Source: Thermoanaerobaculia bacterium (GTDB lineage Bacteria > Acidobacteriota > Thermoanaerobaculia > Multivoradales > Multivoraceae). Taken from it: a stretch of 37,921 nucleotides of DNA. A program made the translations under genes and the position numbers. The DNA is taken from contig JANQPS010000664.1 in the NCBI GenBank assembly GCA_028285365.1, forward strand, positions 1 through 37,921, given 5' to 3'. Below the pieces are notes generated by a model. It worked only from the letters and a program-made list of their open reading frames with translations. It was not told the origin of the DNA and did not search any database. Numbering within the stretch: the first letter of the stretch is position 1; every line of letters begins with the position of its first letter. Positions 1 through 8,099 of the stretch are shown in pieces.

Positions 1-174
1 TTCGACGGAATCGCCGCGCGCCCGTCTCGCTAGCGCTGCCCATGCCGAAGCATCCGGACGCGTCTCGACCCGGTCGTCGGCGTCGCGGGCGATGCGACCC
101 CGGTAGCCGCCACTGGCTGCCTGCCGATCCGCGAGCTGGGAGAAGGCCTCGCGAGACGTGACTTCCCAATCCAT
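1..174 (-). CDS. Hypothetical protein, N-terminal fragment (runs off left edge)
   Basis: An open frame begins at ATG 174 on the minus strand and stays open for all 58 codons to the window edge. The start reads MDWEVTSREAFSQLADRQ, and the visible part is hydrophilic and rich in Arg, Asp and Ala. There is no signal peptide, membrane segment or recognisable motif. It lies 75 bp downstream of the methyltransferase stop on the same strand, so it could be the distal gene of that group. It is called from frame openness and neighbour-like codon use only. Confidence 0.5.
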   Translation of the reverse strand, partial: MDWEVTSREAFSQLADRQAASGGYRGRIARDADDRVETRPDASAWAALARRARGDSVE

Positions 175-249
175 GGCGCCACTATACGACCGAAACCCTC
201 GGGCTCGATGTCAGCGGCTCAGCTCGACGATGCGCGGCCACGAGGCGAG

Positions 250-1731
250 CTAGGTCGACGGTTCGGGCTCGGCCTCACGTGCCTCGACGAGGTCGAGGAG
301 CTCGAGAGTTCGCATCAGCTCTGCGAGGTCGAACGGCTCGATTCCCAGCCCGTCGGCGATCTGACCCAGGCTCACGTCTTTCCTCAGGGCGGTGAACAGG
401 CCCGTGAGGAGCTTGGCTACCGGCGCCGAGAGCGGCAGCGGCGGGCTGGAGCCGATCTGCAGTCGCATGGAGCTCTGCGCGCTGGCCCGTGAGAACGAAG
501 TTCCGCTGATGATGTTGGCGCGTCCGCGCTCGGAGAAGGCGAGCCGGAGTGACCGCGAGGCCTCGGATCGAGCAGCATCCGTGTTCGCGAGGGCCGCCAT
601 GAGCAGAGACTCCCGCGGGGCACCAGGCGCTGCCTGTTTTCGAGCCGCGAAGAGGAGTGGAGCCTGCCGATACTCGCCTCCCCAAGGTACCGTCGGGCTC
701 GTTCTGCCGAGGACGAACCAGTGTCGCGACACCTCGAGCGGTTCGAACGACTCGGCGGAGAGGTAGCTCGCGATGTCGCGGTCGGTACGGTTGGGAAGAA
801 TGGCGGGGTCGCCGGGGACGTTGAAGGGCAGCCCGAGATTGATCCAGAGACCGCCGTCCTCGAGAACTCGATGGATCTCGCGAACCACGGTGGTGGCGTT
901 GGGAATGACGTCGAGCAGGTACTGCGAGATGACGACGGACTGGCTCCCCGAGACCAGAGGCAGGTCGGCGACGTCGGCGATCACCAGCTCGGTATTGGCG
1001 GTGGCGATGCCGACGGCGTCGGCGGGTGAGCACTCGAGGGTGCCGGGCCGGGACACCAGGCCGTAGCGCAGGGATTCGCCATCGAGCAGGCGACGGGTGA
1101 CGAGTTGGATTGGTGCGGCAAGCTCGATTCCGATGGCGCGCTCGACGGCTCCCGTAAGGCGTTGGAGCAGACCGCCAGTGCCGCTGCCGAGGACGCTGAG
1201 GGTCTTGCCGGATCGATCTCCGCTGTCACCGCCGTGTCGTCCCATGAGCTGGGTCATGGCTGCGGCGAGCGCGTCCAGCTCCCGCGTGTCTCCCCAGTCC
1301 TGGTTGAGGTAGGGAAGCAAGAGACCCGGGTCCCAGCCGCAGAGGAGCTCGTACGACGAATCCGCAAGGGTCGGTGCTGCCTGATGCTCTTGCAGGCCGT
1401 CAAAAACGTCCTTGTAGGAGCTCATGAGGAGCTCTCTGTTGAGTGCGTCACAGGCGAGGACGTCGTCACCGTGTTCGCGCGTGGCTTCATCCAGGCTCTC
1501 GCGAGACAACATGTAGCTCCTGCCGCGCCCATCGAGCTCCGCCGACGCGGTTTGCAGTTTGCGCGCCCAGGAGCCCAGGAGGCCCCAGGGTCGGAGGACG
1601 AAGGTCGGAGTACGCGAGAACACCGGGAAGCTGCGAGAGCAGTTCGGGCAGTCGATGGTCGCCGCGTCGATGGATCCGGCTGGAATGTCGAGTGGAGTGC
1701 CGCATCCGACACAGCGGTAGATCTGGCTCAT
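250..1731 (-). CDS. Zn-ribbon SAM-dependent methyltransferase, 493 aa
   Basis: The N terminus has a Trm112-like zinc ribbon with paired cysteines C7/C10 and C28/C31. A class I methyltransferase fold follows: the glycine-rich SAM loop VLGSGTGGLLQRL near residue 180, an acidic strand end (IGIEL), and the later motif GGLWINLGLPFN near residue 300. That last motif recalls N2227/carnosine N-methyltransferase-like proteins, but the match is too partial to assign a substrate. The C-terminal 60 residues look like a small winged-helix-like bundle. The ATG at 1731 follows a GAGGAACCG ribosome site that overlaps the stop region of the upstream membrane glycosyltransferase, only 10 bp away, so the two are probably co-translated. 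The substrate is unknown; an envelope lipid or glycan is a guess from the neighbour. Confidence 0.8.
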   Translation of the reverse strand: MSQIYRCVGCGTPLDIPAGSIDAATIDCPNCSRSFPVFSRTPTFVLRPWGLLGSWARKLQTASAELDGRGRSYMLSRESLDEATREHGDDVLACDALNRELLMSSYKDVFDGLQEHQAAPTLADSSYELLCGWDPGLLLPYLNQDWGDTRELDALAAAMTQLMGRHGGDSGDRSGKTLSVLGSGTGGLLQRLTGAVERAIGIELAAPIQLVTRRLLDGESLRYGLVSRPGTLECSPADAVGIATANTELVIADVADLPLVSGSQSVVISQYLLDVIPNATTVVREIHRVLEDGGLWINLGLPFNVPGDPAILPNRTDRDIASYLSAESFEPLEVSRHWFVLGRTSPTVPWGGEYRQAPLLFAARKQAAPGAPRESLLMAALANTDAARSEASRSLRLAFSERGRANIISGTSFSRASAQSSMRLQIGSSPPLPLSAPVAKLLTGLFTALRKDVSLGQIADGLGIEPFDLAELMRTLELLDLVEAREAEPEPST

Positions 1732-1741
1732 CGGTTCCTCG

Positions 1742-3694
1742 TCAGCTGCCTGCAGCGGTTCTGAGGGCCGCTACGATGAAGCGCCCGTCCTGGCTGCGAT
1801 GGATCGGTTGGGAAAAGGCTGGATCGTTGAGAGCGTCGCTCAGGCTCGGAGGATACGGCATCTGACTAGCACGAGAGTCGATGAGCACGTGCGTGATTCC
1901 CATACGTCCAAGCTCCTCTCGAGCGCCGGCCCGATCGGGCAGGTGCCGGAAGCGATCGATGATCTGCGAGGCTTCGAAGAAAGAGTCCGCGACGAAAGGC
2001 CGGCGGACGTAGAAGCCATGGTTGGTACCCAGCAACAGCAAACGAGCGTCTTTGGGGAGCTGGTCGTCGATGAATCGGTAGACCGGGTGCTCCACTCGCT
2101 CGGGAAGCTGGTCACCGTGGATCACGAGATCACCGACGAGGCCAGGAACCTGGCGGACGTAGACCCAGCTCGCCATGAACAGGGCCACGGCAAGACCAGC
2201 CGCGGCTGCAAGCTGGATGCTTGCGCGCAGGTTGGCCGCAACAGAAGCGAGGAGATGGCTCAGCTCCCTCGCCGAGGCAATCGACAGCAGGGCGAGCGCC
2301 GGTATGAGAAAGCGAGTCTGCTGCGAGGTCGCTGACCAGCTGACGAACAGCGCCAGCACCGTCAAGACGCAGACGCGAGACAGGCGGTCTCGCCAGGCTC
2401 CCAGAAGTGCGACCGGCAACGCCAAGAGCCAGACTCGACTGATCGCTCCGTCGAAGTTGTCGTAGCCACGATCACTCTCCGTGATCACACGCAGGGGGAG
2501 CAGAAGGTAGTCGGTGAGGTCTCGCCCACGACCGATCGACTGTTGCCACCTGGAGTGCTGCTCAGCCAGCTGAGCGCTCCACTCCGGTCCGCCGAAGGTC
2601 TCCCAGAACAGTGGGTAGACGGGGTTGCCGGTGAGCAGGTAGCTCTTGAGCAACCACACGACCCCGAAGGTGAAGCAGATCCCCAGGACAAGAGCGCTCC
2701 GGCGCAGCGTGAGCCGCGCCGTCTGAGGGGGCTGCGCGTCGGTGCCCCTGGTGCGGTAGGTCACGACGGCAAGAGCCAACAGCAGCGAGATGGGGCCGAA
2801 AAGACCGTTCAGCTTGATCGCGACGAGCATCCCGCAGCACAGGGCGATGAGCCGCCACATTCGCTCCGACCCGCTCGACTCGGCCTGCTTCCATGCGACC
2901 AGCGCCATGCTCAGGAAGAAGGCAGATGCCAGGTCGACGTAGGCGATGCGCATCTCGTACAAGACGACCGGATTGAACAAGAATAGGGCCACCGCAAACG
3001 CCGCGGCCTGCCGACCGGTCAGGACCGCGAGGCATCCGAGAGTGGCCAGGCCGAAGCCGAAGTGGACGAGTTTGGCAGTCACAGGACCCTGGAGCGCGAG
3101 CGCCGCACCGTAGAGCAGCTGAGTTGCCAGTGGCCAGTGTGAGTAGACGTTCTGGGGAACGGCGTAAAAGCCGCCGTGCTCGAGGAACAGGCGGGGAAGA
3201 GTCAGGTGGTAGACGTTGGTGTCCCATGAGATGTCCGGGCGCAGCGTGTGGATGAACAGCGCTCCTAGGATCACGGCGACGGCCACGCCGAGCGCGACCT
3301 CGGCAACCCGAGCGAGTCTCGGCGAAGCCGCTGTCTCCTGAGCGTTCTGACCGGAGACGTCGTCGATGCTCACACCATCTGCAGCAGCCGCGGCTTCGGC
3401 AGGCGCACCGGGTGTCTGCTCGTCGCGTTTTCGCAAGCGCCACGCGGGAACGGCGCACGAGACTCCGGCAAGCACCAGGACGAGCAGCACGGCTCGCTGG
3501 TAGAGACCCACGCTCGCGAGCGCGAAGAGCACGACCACCCAGGCGCTCGCTCCCAGAGCGAGCTCGCTCAGCAGCAGAACCAGGGGGTTGCGACGGTCGA
3601 GCCCGATCCAGAGTCGAGCCAGGAGATGCCCGGGTGCGAGGATCGCAACCAGGAGCAAGAGCGCGCCGGCGAAAGGCGCAAGGGTGGTGAGCAC
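1742..3694 (-). CDS. Multi-pass membrane glycosyltransferase-like protein (GT39/GT83 type), 650 aa
   Basis: This is a polytopic membrane protein with about ten or more hydrophobic segments. A low-complexity Ala/Glu/Asp-rich loop lies near residues 95-125. After it comes a large extracytoplasmic segment with the motif DISWDTNVYHLTLPRLFLEHGG broken by DTNVYHL, an acidic-Tyr arrangement typical of lipid-linked-sugar-dependent (GT-C) transferases such as PMT/ArnT relatives. The C-terminal roughly 100 residues (after the last membrane span) form a soluble domain. GTG at 3694 is the start. These enzymes use polyprenyl-phosphate sugars on the outer face of the membrane. Donor and acceptor cannot be read from sequence. 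It sits between fprA (72 bp upstream) and the methyltransferase (10 bp downstream). Confidence 0.75.
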   Translation of the reverse strand: MLTTLAPFAGALLLLVAILAPGHLLARLWIGLDRRNPLVLLLSELALGASAWVVVLFALASVGLYQRAVLLVLVLAGVSCAVPAWRLRKRDEQTPGAPAEAAAAADGVSIDDVSGQNAQETAASPRLARVAEVALGVAVAVILGALFIHTLRPDISWDTNVYHLTLPRLFLEHGGFYAVPQNVYSHWPLATQLLYGAALALQGPVTAKLVHFGFGLATLGCLAVLTGRQAAAFAVALFLFNPVVLYEMRIAYVDLASAFFLSMALVAWKQAESSGSERMWRLIALCCGMLVAIKLNGLFGPISLLLALAVVTYRTRGTDAQPPQTARLTLRRSALVLGICFTFGVVWLLKSYLLTGNPVYPLFWETFGGPEWSAQLAEQHSRWQQSIGRGRDLTDYLLLPLRVITESDRGYDNFDGAISRVWLLALPVALLGAWRDRLSRVCVLTVLALFVSWSATSQQTRFLIPALALLSIASARELSHLLASVAANLRASIQLAAAAGLAVALFMASWVYVRQVPGLVGDLVIHGDQLPERVEHPVYRFIDDQLPKDARLLLLGTNHGFYVRRPFVADSFFEASQIIDRFRHLPDRAGAREELGRMGITHVLIDSRASQMPYPPSLSDALNDPAFSQPIHRSQDGRFIVAALRTAAGS

Positions 3695-3766
3695 GGGGGA
3701 AGCGTAGCGGACCGCGAGCCTAGGCCTGGCAGAGCCCGGTCTCGGCGCGCGGATTCCCCCTACACC

Positions 3767-5173
3767 TCATCCACGCAGGCGGTTGATCGCCTCCATCATC
3801 GACTCGACAGTCGTGAACTTCTCGCGCACCTTGCCCTTCTCTTCGCCGAGGCGGATCTCTTCGGCGTCGAGCCGTTCCCAGTCGGCGAACGTGACGAAGT
3901 CGACGCCGCGCTCCTGCAGGAGCGCGACGATGCGTTCGGGGTCCTTCTCCGGGTCGGCGTCAGCCCTCCGACTCTGGACGTCCTCGATCAGTTTCGCCAC
4001 GGTTGCCTGGGAGTCGGGGCCGTTGGTACCGATCAGCCCGGAGGGGCCGCGCTTGGCCCAGCCGACGACGTACTGATTGGGCACGACCTCGCCGTCCTGG
4101 CTTTCGAGCAGTCGACCCTCGTCGTTGGGGAAGATGCCCCAGCGTTCGTGAAACGGGACGCCTTCGATCGGCACGCCGCGATAACCCACTGCCTTGAACA
4201 GCAGGTCGACGTCGAGGTCGTAGGTGTCACCAGTACCACGGGGGCGAGGGGTGCCTGAATCATCGGCGTAGAGCTCGTTGCGCTCGATGCGCACGCCGGT
4301 CATCTTGCCGTCCCCACCCAGCACGGCGACGGGGGAGACCAGGAACTTGCAGTGGATCTTGCGCTCGGCTTCGCCGGTGCCCTGGGTCGACGTCTCCTTC
4401 AGATACTCGACGTTCTTCTTGGCGCTCGGAGCAGCTTCGTTCTCCAGCCAGGTGGCGCTCAGCTCGTCGAGGTCGACCTCGGCGCCATCGATCACGAGAT
4501 CGGCGCCTTCGAGCGAGCCGACCTCTTTGATCTCCTTGGGTGAGAAGGCGGCCTGCGCAGGTCCGCGGCGACCGAGGATGGTGATCTCGCGCACCGTGCT
4601 GGTGCGCAGAGCCTGCAGCGCTTCGTCGGTGATGTCGCTCGCGGCGAGCTCGCCGTGCGGGTCCTGGGCCAGAATCCGCACGACGTCCATCGCGACGTTG
4701 CCGTTACCGACGACCGCGACACTCGTCGCCTGGTCCAGCGCAAAGTCGCGGTCCTGAAAGTCGGGATGGCCGTTGTACCAGCCGACGAACTCGGTGGCCG
4801 AGTAAACACCGTCGAGGTCTTCACCCTCGATTCCCATGGCGCGGTCGGACTCGTTGCCGGATGCGTAGATCACGCAGTCGTAGTGGCGCAGCAGATCGTC
4901 GACGCTCAGGTCGCAACCGATCATGACGTTGCCGAAGAAGCGGAAGTTCTCGTGCGCAGCCGTTTTGTTGTAGACACGGATGACGTTCTTGATCTTCTGG
5001 TGATCGGGAGCGACGCCGCCGCGGACGAGCCCGAATGGGGTTGGCAAGCGATCGAACAGATCGGTCGTGCACTCGAGATCGCTCTTGAAGAGCGCACCAA
5101 TCGCGTAGAACCCACTCGGACCCGATCCCACGACCGCGACGCGCAGCGGTCGCTCTTGACTCCCTAGCTCCAT
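3767..5173 (-). CDS. fprA: Ferredoxin/adrenodoxin-type NADP+ reductase, 468 aa
   Basis: A FAD-dependent reductase that passes electrons between NADPH and ferredoxin. The FAD Rossmann motif VAVVGSGPSGFYA is at residues 12-24. The family segment LPTPFGLVRGGVAPDH is near 43-58, the NADP-binding motif VGNGNVAMDV at 155-164, and the FAD-closing motif GWAKRGPSGLIGTN near residue 385. Length and motif order fit the FprA/adrenodoxin reductase family rather than plant-type FNR. The start at ATG 5173 (MELGSQERPL) puts the FAD motif at the normal distance from the N terminus. No ferredoxin gene is in the window, so the partner is unknown. The gene diverges from the crotonase gene at 5417 across a 243-bp spacer. 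Confidence 0.9.
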   Translation of the reverse strand: MELGSQERPLRVAVVGSGPSGFYAIGALFKSDLECTTDLFDRLPTPFGLVRGGVAPDHQKIKNVIRVYNKTAAHENFRFFGNVMIGCDLSVDDLLRHYDCVIYASGNESDRAMGIEGEDLDGVYSATEFVGWYNGHPDFQDRDFALDQATSVAVVGNGNVAMDVVRILAQDPHGELAASDITDEALQALRTSTVREITILGRRGPAQAAFSPKEIKEVGSLEGADLVIDGAEVDLDELSATWLENEAAPSAKKNVEYLKETSTQGTGEAERKIHCKFLVSPVAVLGGDGKMTGVRIERNELYADDSGTPRPRGTGDTYDLDVDLLFKAVGYRGVPIEGVPFHERWGIFPNDEGRLLESQDGEVVPNQYVVGWAKRGPSGLIGTNGPDSQATVAKLIEDVQSRRADADPEKDPERIVALLQERGVDFVTFADWERLDAEEIRLGEEKGKVREKFTTVESMMEAINRLRG

Positions 5174-5416
5174 GACTTGTGTCTCCAGCGCTGGCGGGCG
5201 CTGGGACCTCGCCAGTCGGTCTCTCGAGTGACTCGAATCCGTCGGATCCGGTCACGGGTGTGGCTTGCGGGCGGCTATCATAGCGGCCATCCACACACTA
5301 CCGGTCGAGCCGGATCGTCACGATCGCTCGGGCTGCCAACGGGGCCCGGTCGGGCTGCTTGGGTGGCTACCCCGTCGTGACGTCGGACACTCGGCTCTGC
5401 AGCACAGGAACGAACG
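5174..5416. other. Divergent intergenic region between fprA and crotonase gene
   Basis: A 243-bp spacer that should carry promoters for both directions. It contains the near-palindrome GCTATCATAGC at 5274-5284, which reads TATGAT (a possible -10) on the minus strand, but no convincing -35 is correctly spaced. No coding frame here has any recognisable content. Confidence 0.3.
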
Positions 5417-6226
5417 ATGAGCCAGCCCGGAGATACTGAAGCTGCGACTGTGAGGGTCGAGCGCGACGGCCCGGTGACGACGGTCATACTCGACCGCCCG
5501 GACGTCCGCAACGCTGTGAACAACGCCACCGCTGAAGCGTTGGCTGACGCTTTTCGCGAGTTCGATGCTGACGACGAGGCTCAGGTCGCCGTCTTCTGGG
5601 GTGATCACGGCACGTTCTGCGCTGGTGCCGACCTCAAGGCCGTTGCCAGCGGTGAGCGCACCCTACGTTACGAACAGGCCAGTGAGTACCAGGGTGACGG
5701 GCCCATGGGGCCGTCGCGCATGGTGCTCGGCAAGCCGGTGATCGGCGCGGTCAGTGGCTACGCGGTCGCCGGCGGTATGGAGCTGGCGCTCTGGTGTGAC
5801 CTCCGTGTGGTCGAAGAGGACGCGGTTTTCGGAGTGTTCTGTCGTCGTTGGGGTGTGCCGCTCATCGATGGTGGAACCGTGCGGTTGCCGCGGCTGATCG
5901 GTCTGTCGCGCGCACTCGATCTCATCCTCACCGGACGCCCGGTGGAAGCTGACGAGGCCCTTGCGATGGGGCTCGCCAACCGAGTCGTGCCCAAGGGTGA
6001 GGCGCGCGCGGCGGCCGAAGCACTCGCGCGCGAGCTGATTCGCTTCCCTCAGCTCTGTCTACGCACCGATCGGGCTTCGGCCTATCGATCGCTCGACCTG
6101 ACCTTCGACGAGGCGATGCGTGCCGAGTTTGCGGACGGCTTCGAGGTCATCGAGAAGGAGGCGCGCGTTGGCGCCAAGCGTTTCGCGGACGGCAAGGGCA
6201 GAGGCGGCGATTTCGAAAGGATCTAG
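5417..6226 (+). CDS. Enoyl-CoA hydratase/isomerase (crotonase) family protein, 269 aa
   Basis: A crotonase-fold enzyme acting on an acyl-CoA thioester. The oxyanion-hole segment is FCAGADLKAV (about 72-81), followed by GYAVAGGMELALWCDL (about 114-129). The Glu of GGMELA corresponds to the first catalytic Glu of classical hydratases. At the position of the second Glu the sequence reads FGVFCRRWGVPLIDGGT, with no Glu but an Asp further on. This pattern is common in crotonase members annotated as hydratases without proof. ATG 5417 follows an AGGA ribosome site. A second, non-identical crotonase gene lies 243 bp downstream on the same strand. The substrate is unassigned. Confidence 0.88.
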   Translation: MSQPGDTEAATVRVERDGPVTTVILDRPDVRNAVNNATAEALADAFREFDADDEAQVAVFWGDHGTFCAGADLKAVASGERTLRYEQASEYQGDGPMGPSRMVLGKPVIGAVSGYAVAGGMELALWCDLRVVEEDAVFGVFCRRWGVPLIDGGTVRLPRLIGLSRALDLILTGRPVEADEALAMGLANRVVPKGEARAAAEALARELIRFPQLCLRTDRASAYRSLDLTFDEAMRAEFADGFEVIEKEARVGAKRFADGKGRGGDFERI

Positions 6227-6306
6227 CTGAGTAGGCGTGATGAGTAACAGGCTTGCCCAGCGAGACCACCCCGCGCCTTCGGTCCATGGGACCTCCGGTG
6301 CTCGTT

Positions 6307-6375
6307 AGAGGTCTTGACCCCGTAAGCGGCCTAGGCTCGTAGCGTCTTGGGTTCGTAGTAAAGGTCAAGACCTCT
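6307..6375. repeat. Perfect 13-bp inverted repeat with 43-bp centre
   Basis: AGAGGTCTTGACC at 6307-6319 and its exact reverse complement at 6363-6375 enclose a 43-bp centre. It lies between the two crotonase genes, 80 bp after the first stop and 94 bp before the second start. No T-tract follows the distal arm, so it is not a standard intrinsic terminator. It could be a long-loop RNA hairpin, a protein-binding dyad or a small non-autonomous element. No target-site duplication is visible at its edges. Confidence 0.7.
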
Positions 6376-6469
6376 GGCTGGGTCACCTGATGGAGTACTG
6401 TGCCAGGCAGCGCTAGTCACCTTTTTTCAGCCCCGTTTCACAACCTGTTCTCGACACAAGGAGAGACTC

Positions 6470-7330
6470 ATGACCACAGCCCCTGTCGACGTGACCTATG
6501 AGGAGATCCTCTACGAGGTCAGCGATCCCATCGCCACGATCACACTCAACCGTCCGGATCGTCTCAACGCCCTCACCGGCCGACTCCTGTCGGAGCTTCG
6601 GCACGCGATCGCGGCCGCCGAGGCCGACGAGCGGGTGGTGGCGATGGTCATCACCGGAGCCGGTCGAGGATTCTGTGCTGGTGCCGACATGCAGCGTCTC
6701 AAGAACACCGCTGACGGGTCGGGCCACGCCTTTGCCGAAGAGCTCGAGTCGAGCCCCGGCGACCCGGAAATGGGTGAAGACTTCCAGGTGACGTATGGCT
6801 ACCTGCTCGCCGTCAGAAAACCCATCATCGCGGCGATCAATGGCCCTTGTGCCGGCCTCGGATTTTCGATCGCGATGTTGTGTGACCTGCGTTTCGTCTC
6901 GGAGAACGCTACGTTCACGACCGCCTTCGCCAATCGCGGTCTGATCGCCGAGCATGGTCTCAGCTGGATCCTGCCACGTCTCATTGGTCCGAGTCGCGCC
7001 CTCGATCTGCTGTGGACCGGTCGCAAGTTCGACGCCCAGGAGGCCGACCACCTCGGCATCGTCAACTTTCTCGTCCCTCACGACGAGCTTCTCGAGCGAG
7101 CCCAGGACTACGTGCGGACCCTGGCGGAGCGCTCCGCGCCGAACTCGCTGCGCATCATGAAGCAGCAGGTCTACAAGCACCTCATGACCAGCCTCGGGCC
7201 GGCGCTCAGCGAGACCAACACGCTCATGGCGGAGAGTCTCGAACGCGACGACTTCAAAGAGGGCGTCAACTCGTTTCTCGAGAAGCGCGCGCCACAGTTT
7301 GCCCGGGTGGGTCTACCCGGCGACATGTAG
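6470..7330 (+). CDS. Enoyl-CoA hydratase/isomerase (crotonase) family protein, 286 aa
   Basis: A second crotonase-fold protein, with the oxyanion-hole segment RGFCAGADMQRL (about 65-76) and AINGPCAGLGFSIAMLCDL (about 121-139). Both classical hydratase glutamates are replaced: GLGFSIA has Ser where GGCELA has Glu, and the second site reads FTTAFANRG. A Glu occurs in GLIAEHGLSW, the place where isomerase-type members (PaaG, delta3-delta2 isomerases) carry an acidic residue. An isomerase-like role is therefore more likely than hydration; this is inference from alignment by eye. ATG 6470 follows the strong ribosome site AAGGAGAG. It probably belongs to a fatty-acid or aromatic acyl-CoA pathway. 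Confidence 0.88.
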   Translation: MTTAPVDVTYEEILYEVSDPIATITLNRPDRLNALTGRLLSELRHAIAAAEADERVVAMVITGAGRGFCAGADMQRLKNTADGSGHAFAEELESSPGDPEMGEDFQVTYGYLLAVRKPIIAAINGPCAGLGFSIAMLCDLRFVSENATFTTAFANRGLIAEHGLSWILPRLIGPSRALDLLWTGRKFDAQEADHLGIVNFLVPHDELLERAQDYVRTLAERSAPNSLRIMKQQVYKHLMTSLGPALSETNTLMAESLERDDFKEGVNSFLEKRAPQFARVGLPGDM

Positions 7331-7431
7331 GCGGGGCGAGGAGACGAGTGCCAGCCTGGGGAGCCCCGTCGCGCGGGTGACGGGCTCGTCGCGGTCTGGC
7401 GCTCGAGAGAGGTTCTTCGCGTCGCCCTTCG

Positions 7432-7600
7432 GGCATCCGCTCTGAACGACGGGGTAATGGTGAGCGTGTTAGACGGCGTTTCGTGAGCTGGCATCCGCTC
7501 CGAACGACGGGAGAGTGGGAGCGCACCAGTCGGCGTTCGTGAGCCGGCGTCCGCACTGAGCGATCGGAGCCTGTGTTGTCGTGGCCAGCGATGACGAGCA
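7432..7600. repeat. Imperfect tandem repeats, about 57-bp period, three units
   Basis: Each unit starts GGC(A/G)TCCGC(T/A)C and continues with (T/C)GA(A/G)CGA(C/T)(G/C)GG, then ends with a GGCGTT-CGTGAGC block. Unit 1 is at 7432-7489, unit 2 at 7490-7545, and unit 3 begins at 7546 and fades out. They are not protein coding in any consistent frame, since the period is not a stable multiple of three (58 then 56 bp). Confidence 0.6.
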
Positions 7601-7705
7601 TCACCTCGCTCGTCGTTCAGAGGGAGGAAACTCGCAACGCGAGTGACCGACCGAAGAACCTCGAATGTCACACTCGTCAGGAGTGACCCCGGCGAACGCT
7701 GCGAC

Positions 7706-7724
7706 CCGCGGGCCGGGCCCGCGG
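7706..7724 (-). terminator. Possible GC-hairpin terminator after the cupin gene
   Basis: CCGCGGGC, a 3-base loop and GCCCGCGG form an 8-bp perfect stem 6 bp beyond the cupin stop codon. There is no T-tract after it on the minus strand, so it is at best a weak terminator or 3'-end protecting hairpin. Confidence 0.35.
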
Positions 7725-7729
7725 CGGGA

Positions 7730-8095
7730 TCAGGCGTCGTCGCGATGAACCGTGTCTGGACTGAAGGCCGGCAGGCAGATCGCGACGTAGCGGGCGCCGC
7801 CGGTCTCCGGAGTCGAGTAGCGGACCCATTCGCCTGGCCTTGCGCGCACGGCCTCGCCCGCTGAAACGCGCATCTGACCGCCTTCGAACTCGACGTCGAG
7901 GGAGCCTTCGAGCACGATCGTGAGCTCTTCGAAGGCGGGTCGCTGGCCGGGCTCGACCCAACCCTGCGGCGAGGTCATGACGGCGACGCTGGCGTTCTCG
8001 TGACCGGTGTTGACGCGGCCGAAGTACTCTTCGATGCGCTTGGGTTTGTTGCCGGCGGCCTCGATGATGGACGGCGCTTTGATGTGCTCGGGCAT
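7730..8095 (-). CDS. Small cupin-domain protein, 121 aa
   Basis: A single cupin barrel. The conserved middle reads FEELTIVLEGSLDVEFEGG followed by VSAGEAVRARPGEWVRYS, matching the second half of cupin motif 1 and the glycine/proline spacing of motif 2. The usual metal-binding His pair of motif 1 (HxH) is not evident; the segment before it reads GWVEPGQRPAFEE. Metal binding and catalysis are therefore uncertain. It starts at ATG 8095, 4 bp after the stop of the serine hydrolase upstream, so the two are surely co-transcribed. Related small cupins bind or modify small carboxylated molecules or act as sensors. The role here is unknown. Confidence 0.8.
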   Translation of the reverse strand: MPEHIKAPSIIEAAGNKPKRIEEYFGRVNTGHENASVAVMTSPQGWVEPGQRPAFEELTIVLEGSLDVEFEGGQMRVSAGEAVRARPGEWVRYSTPETGGARYVAICLPAFSPDTVHRDDA

Positions 8096-8099
8096 GAGG

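Larger units (their letters stand above)
7331..7729. other. Intergenic spacer with imperfect tandem repeats, no gene seen
   Basis: A 399-bp spacer between the convergent crotonase and cupin genes. It holds three imperfect repeats starting near 7432 and a GC-rich hairpin beside the cupin stop. The frames crossing it have no family features and look like chance openings in GC-rich DNA. Confidence 0.6.

Noticed and set aside
7643-7864. Small plus-strand frame in the spacer after the second crotonase gene
   Set aside because: It overlaps the cupin gene antisense, is low in hydrophobic structure and has no ribosome site.
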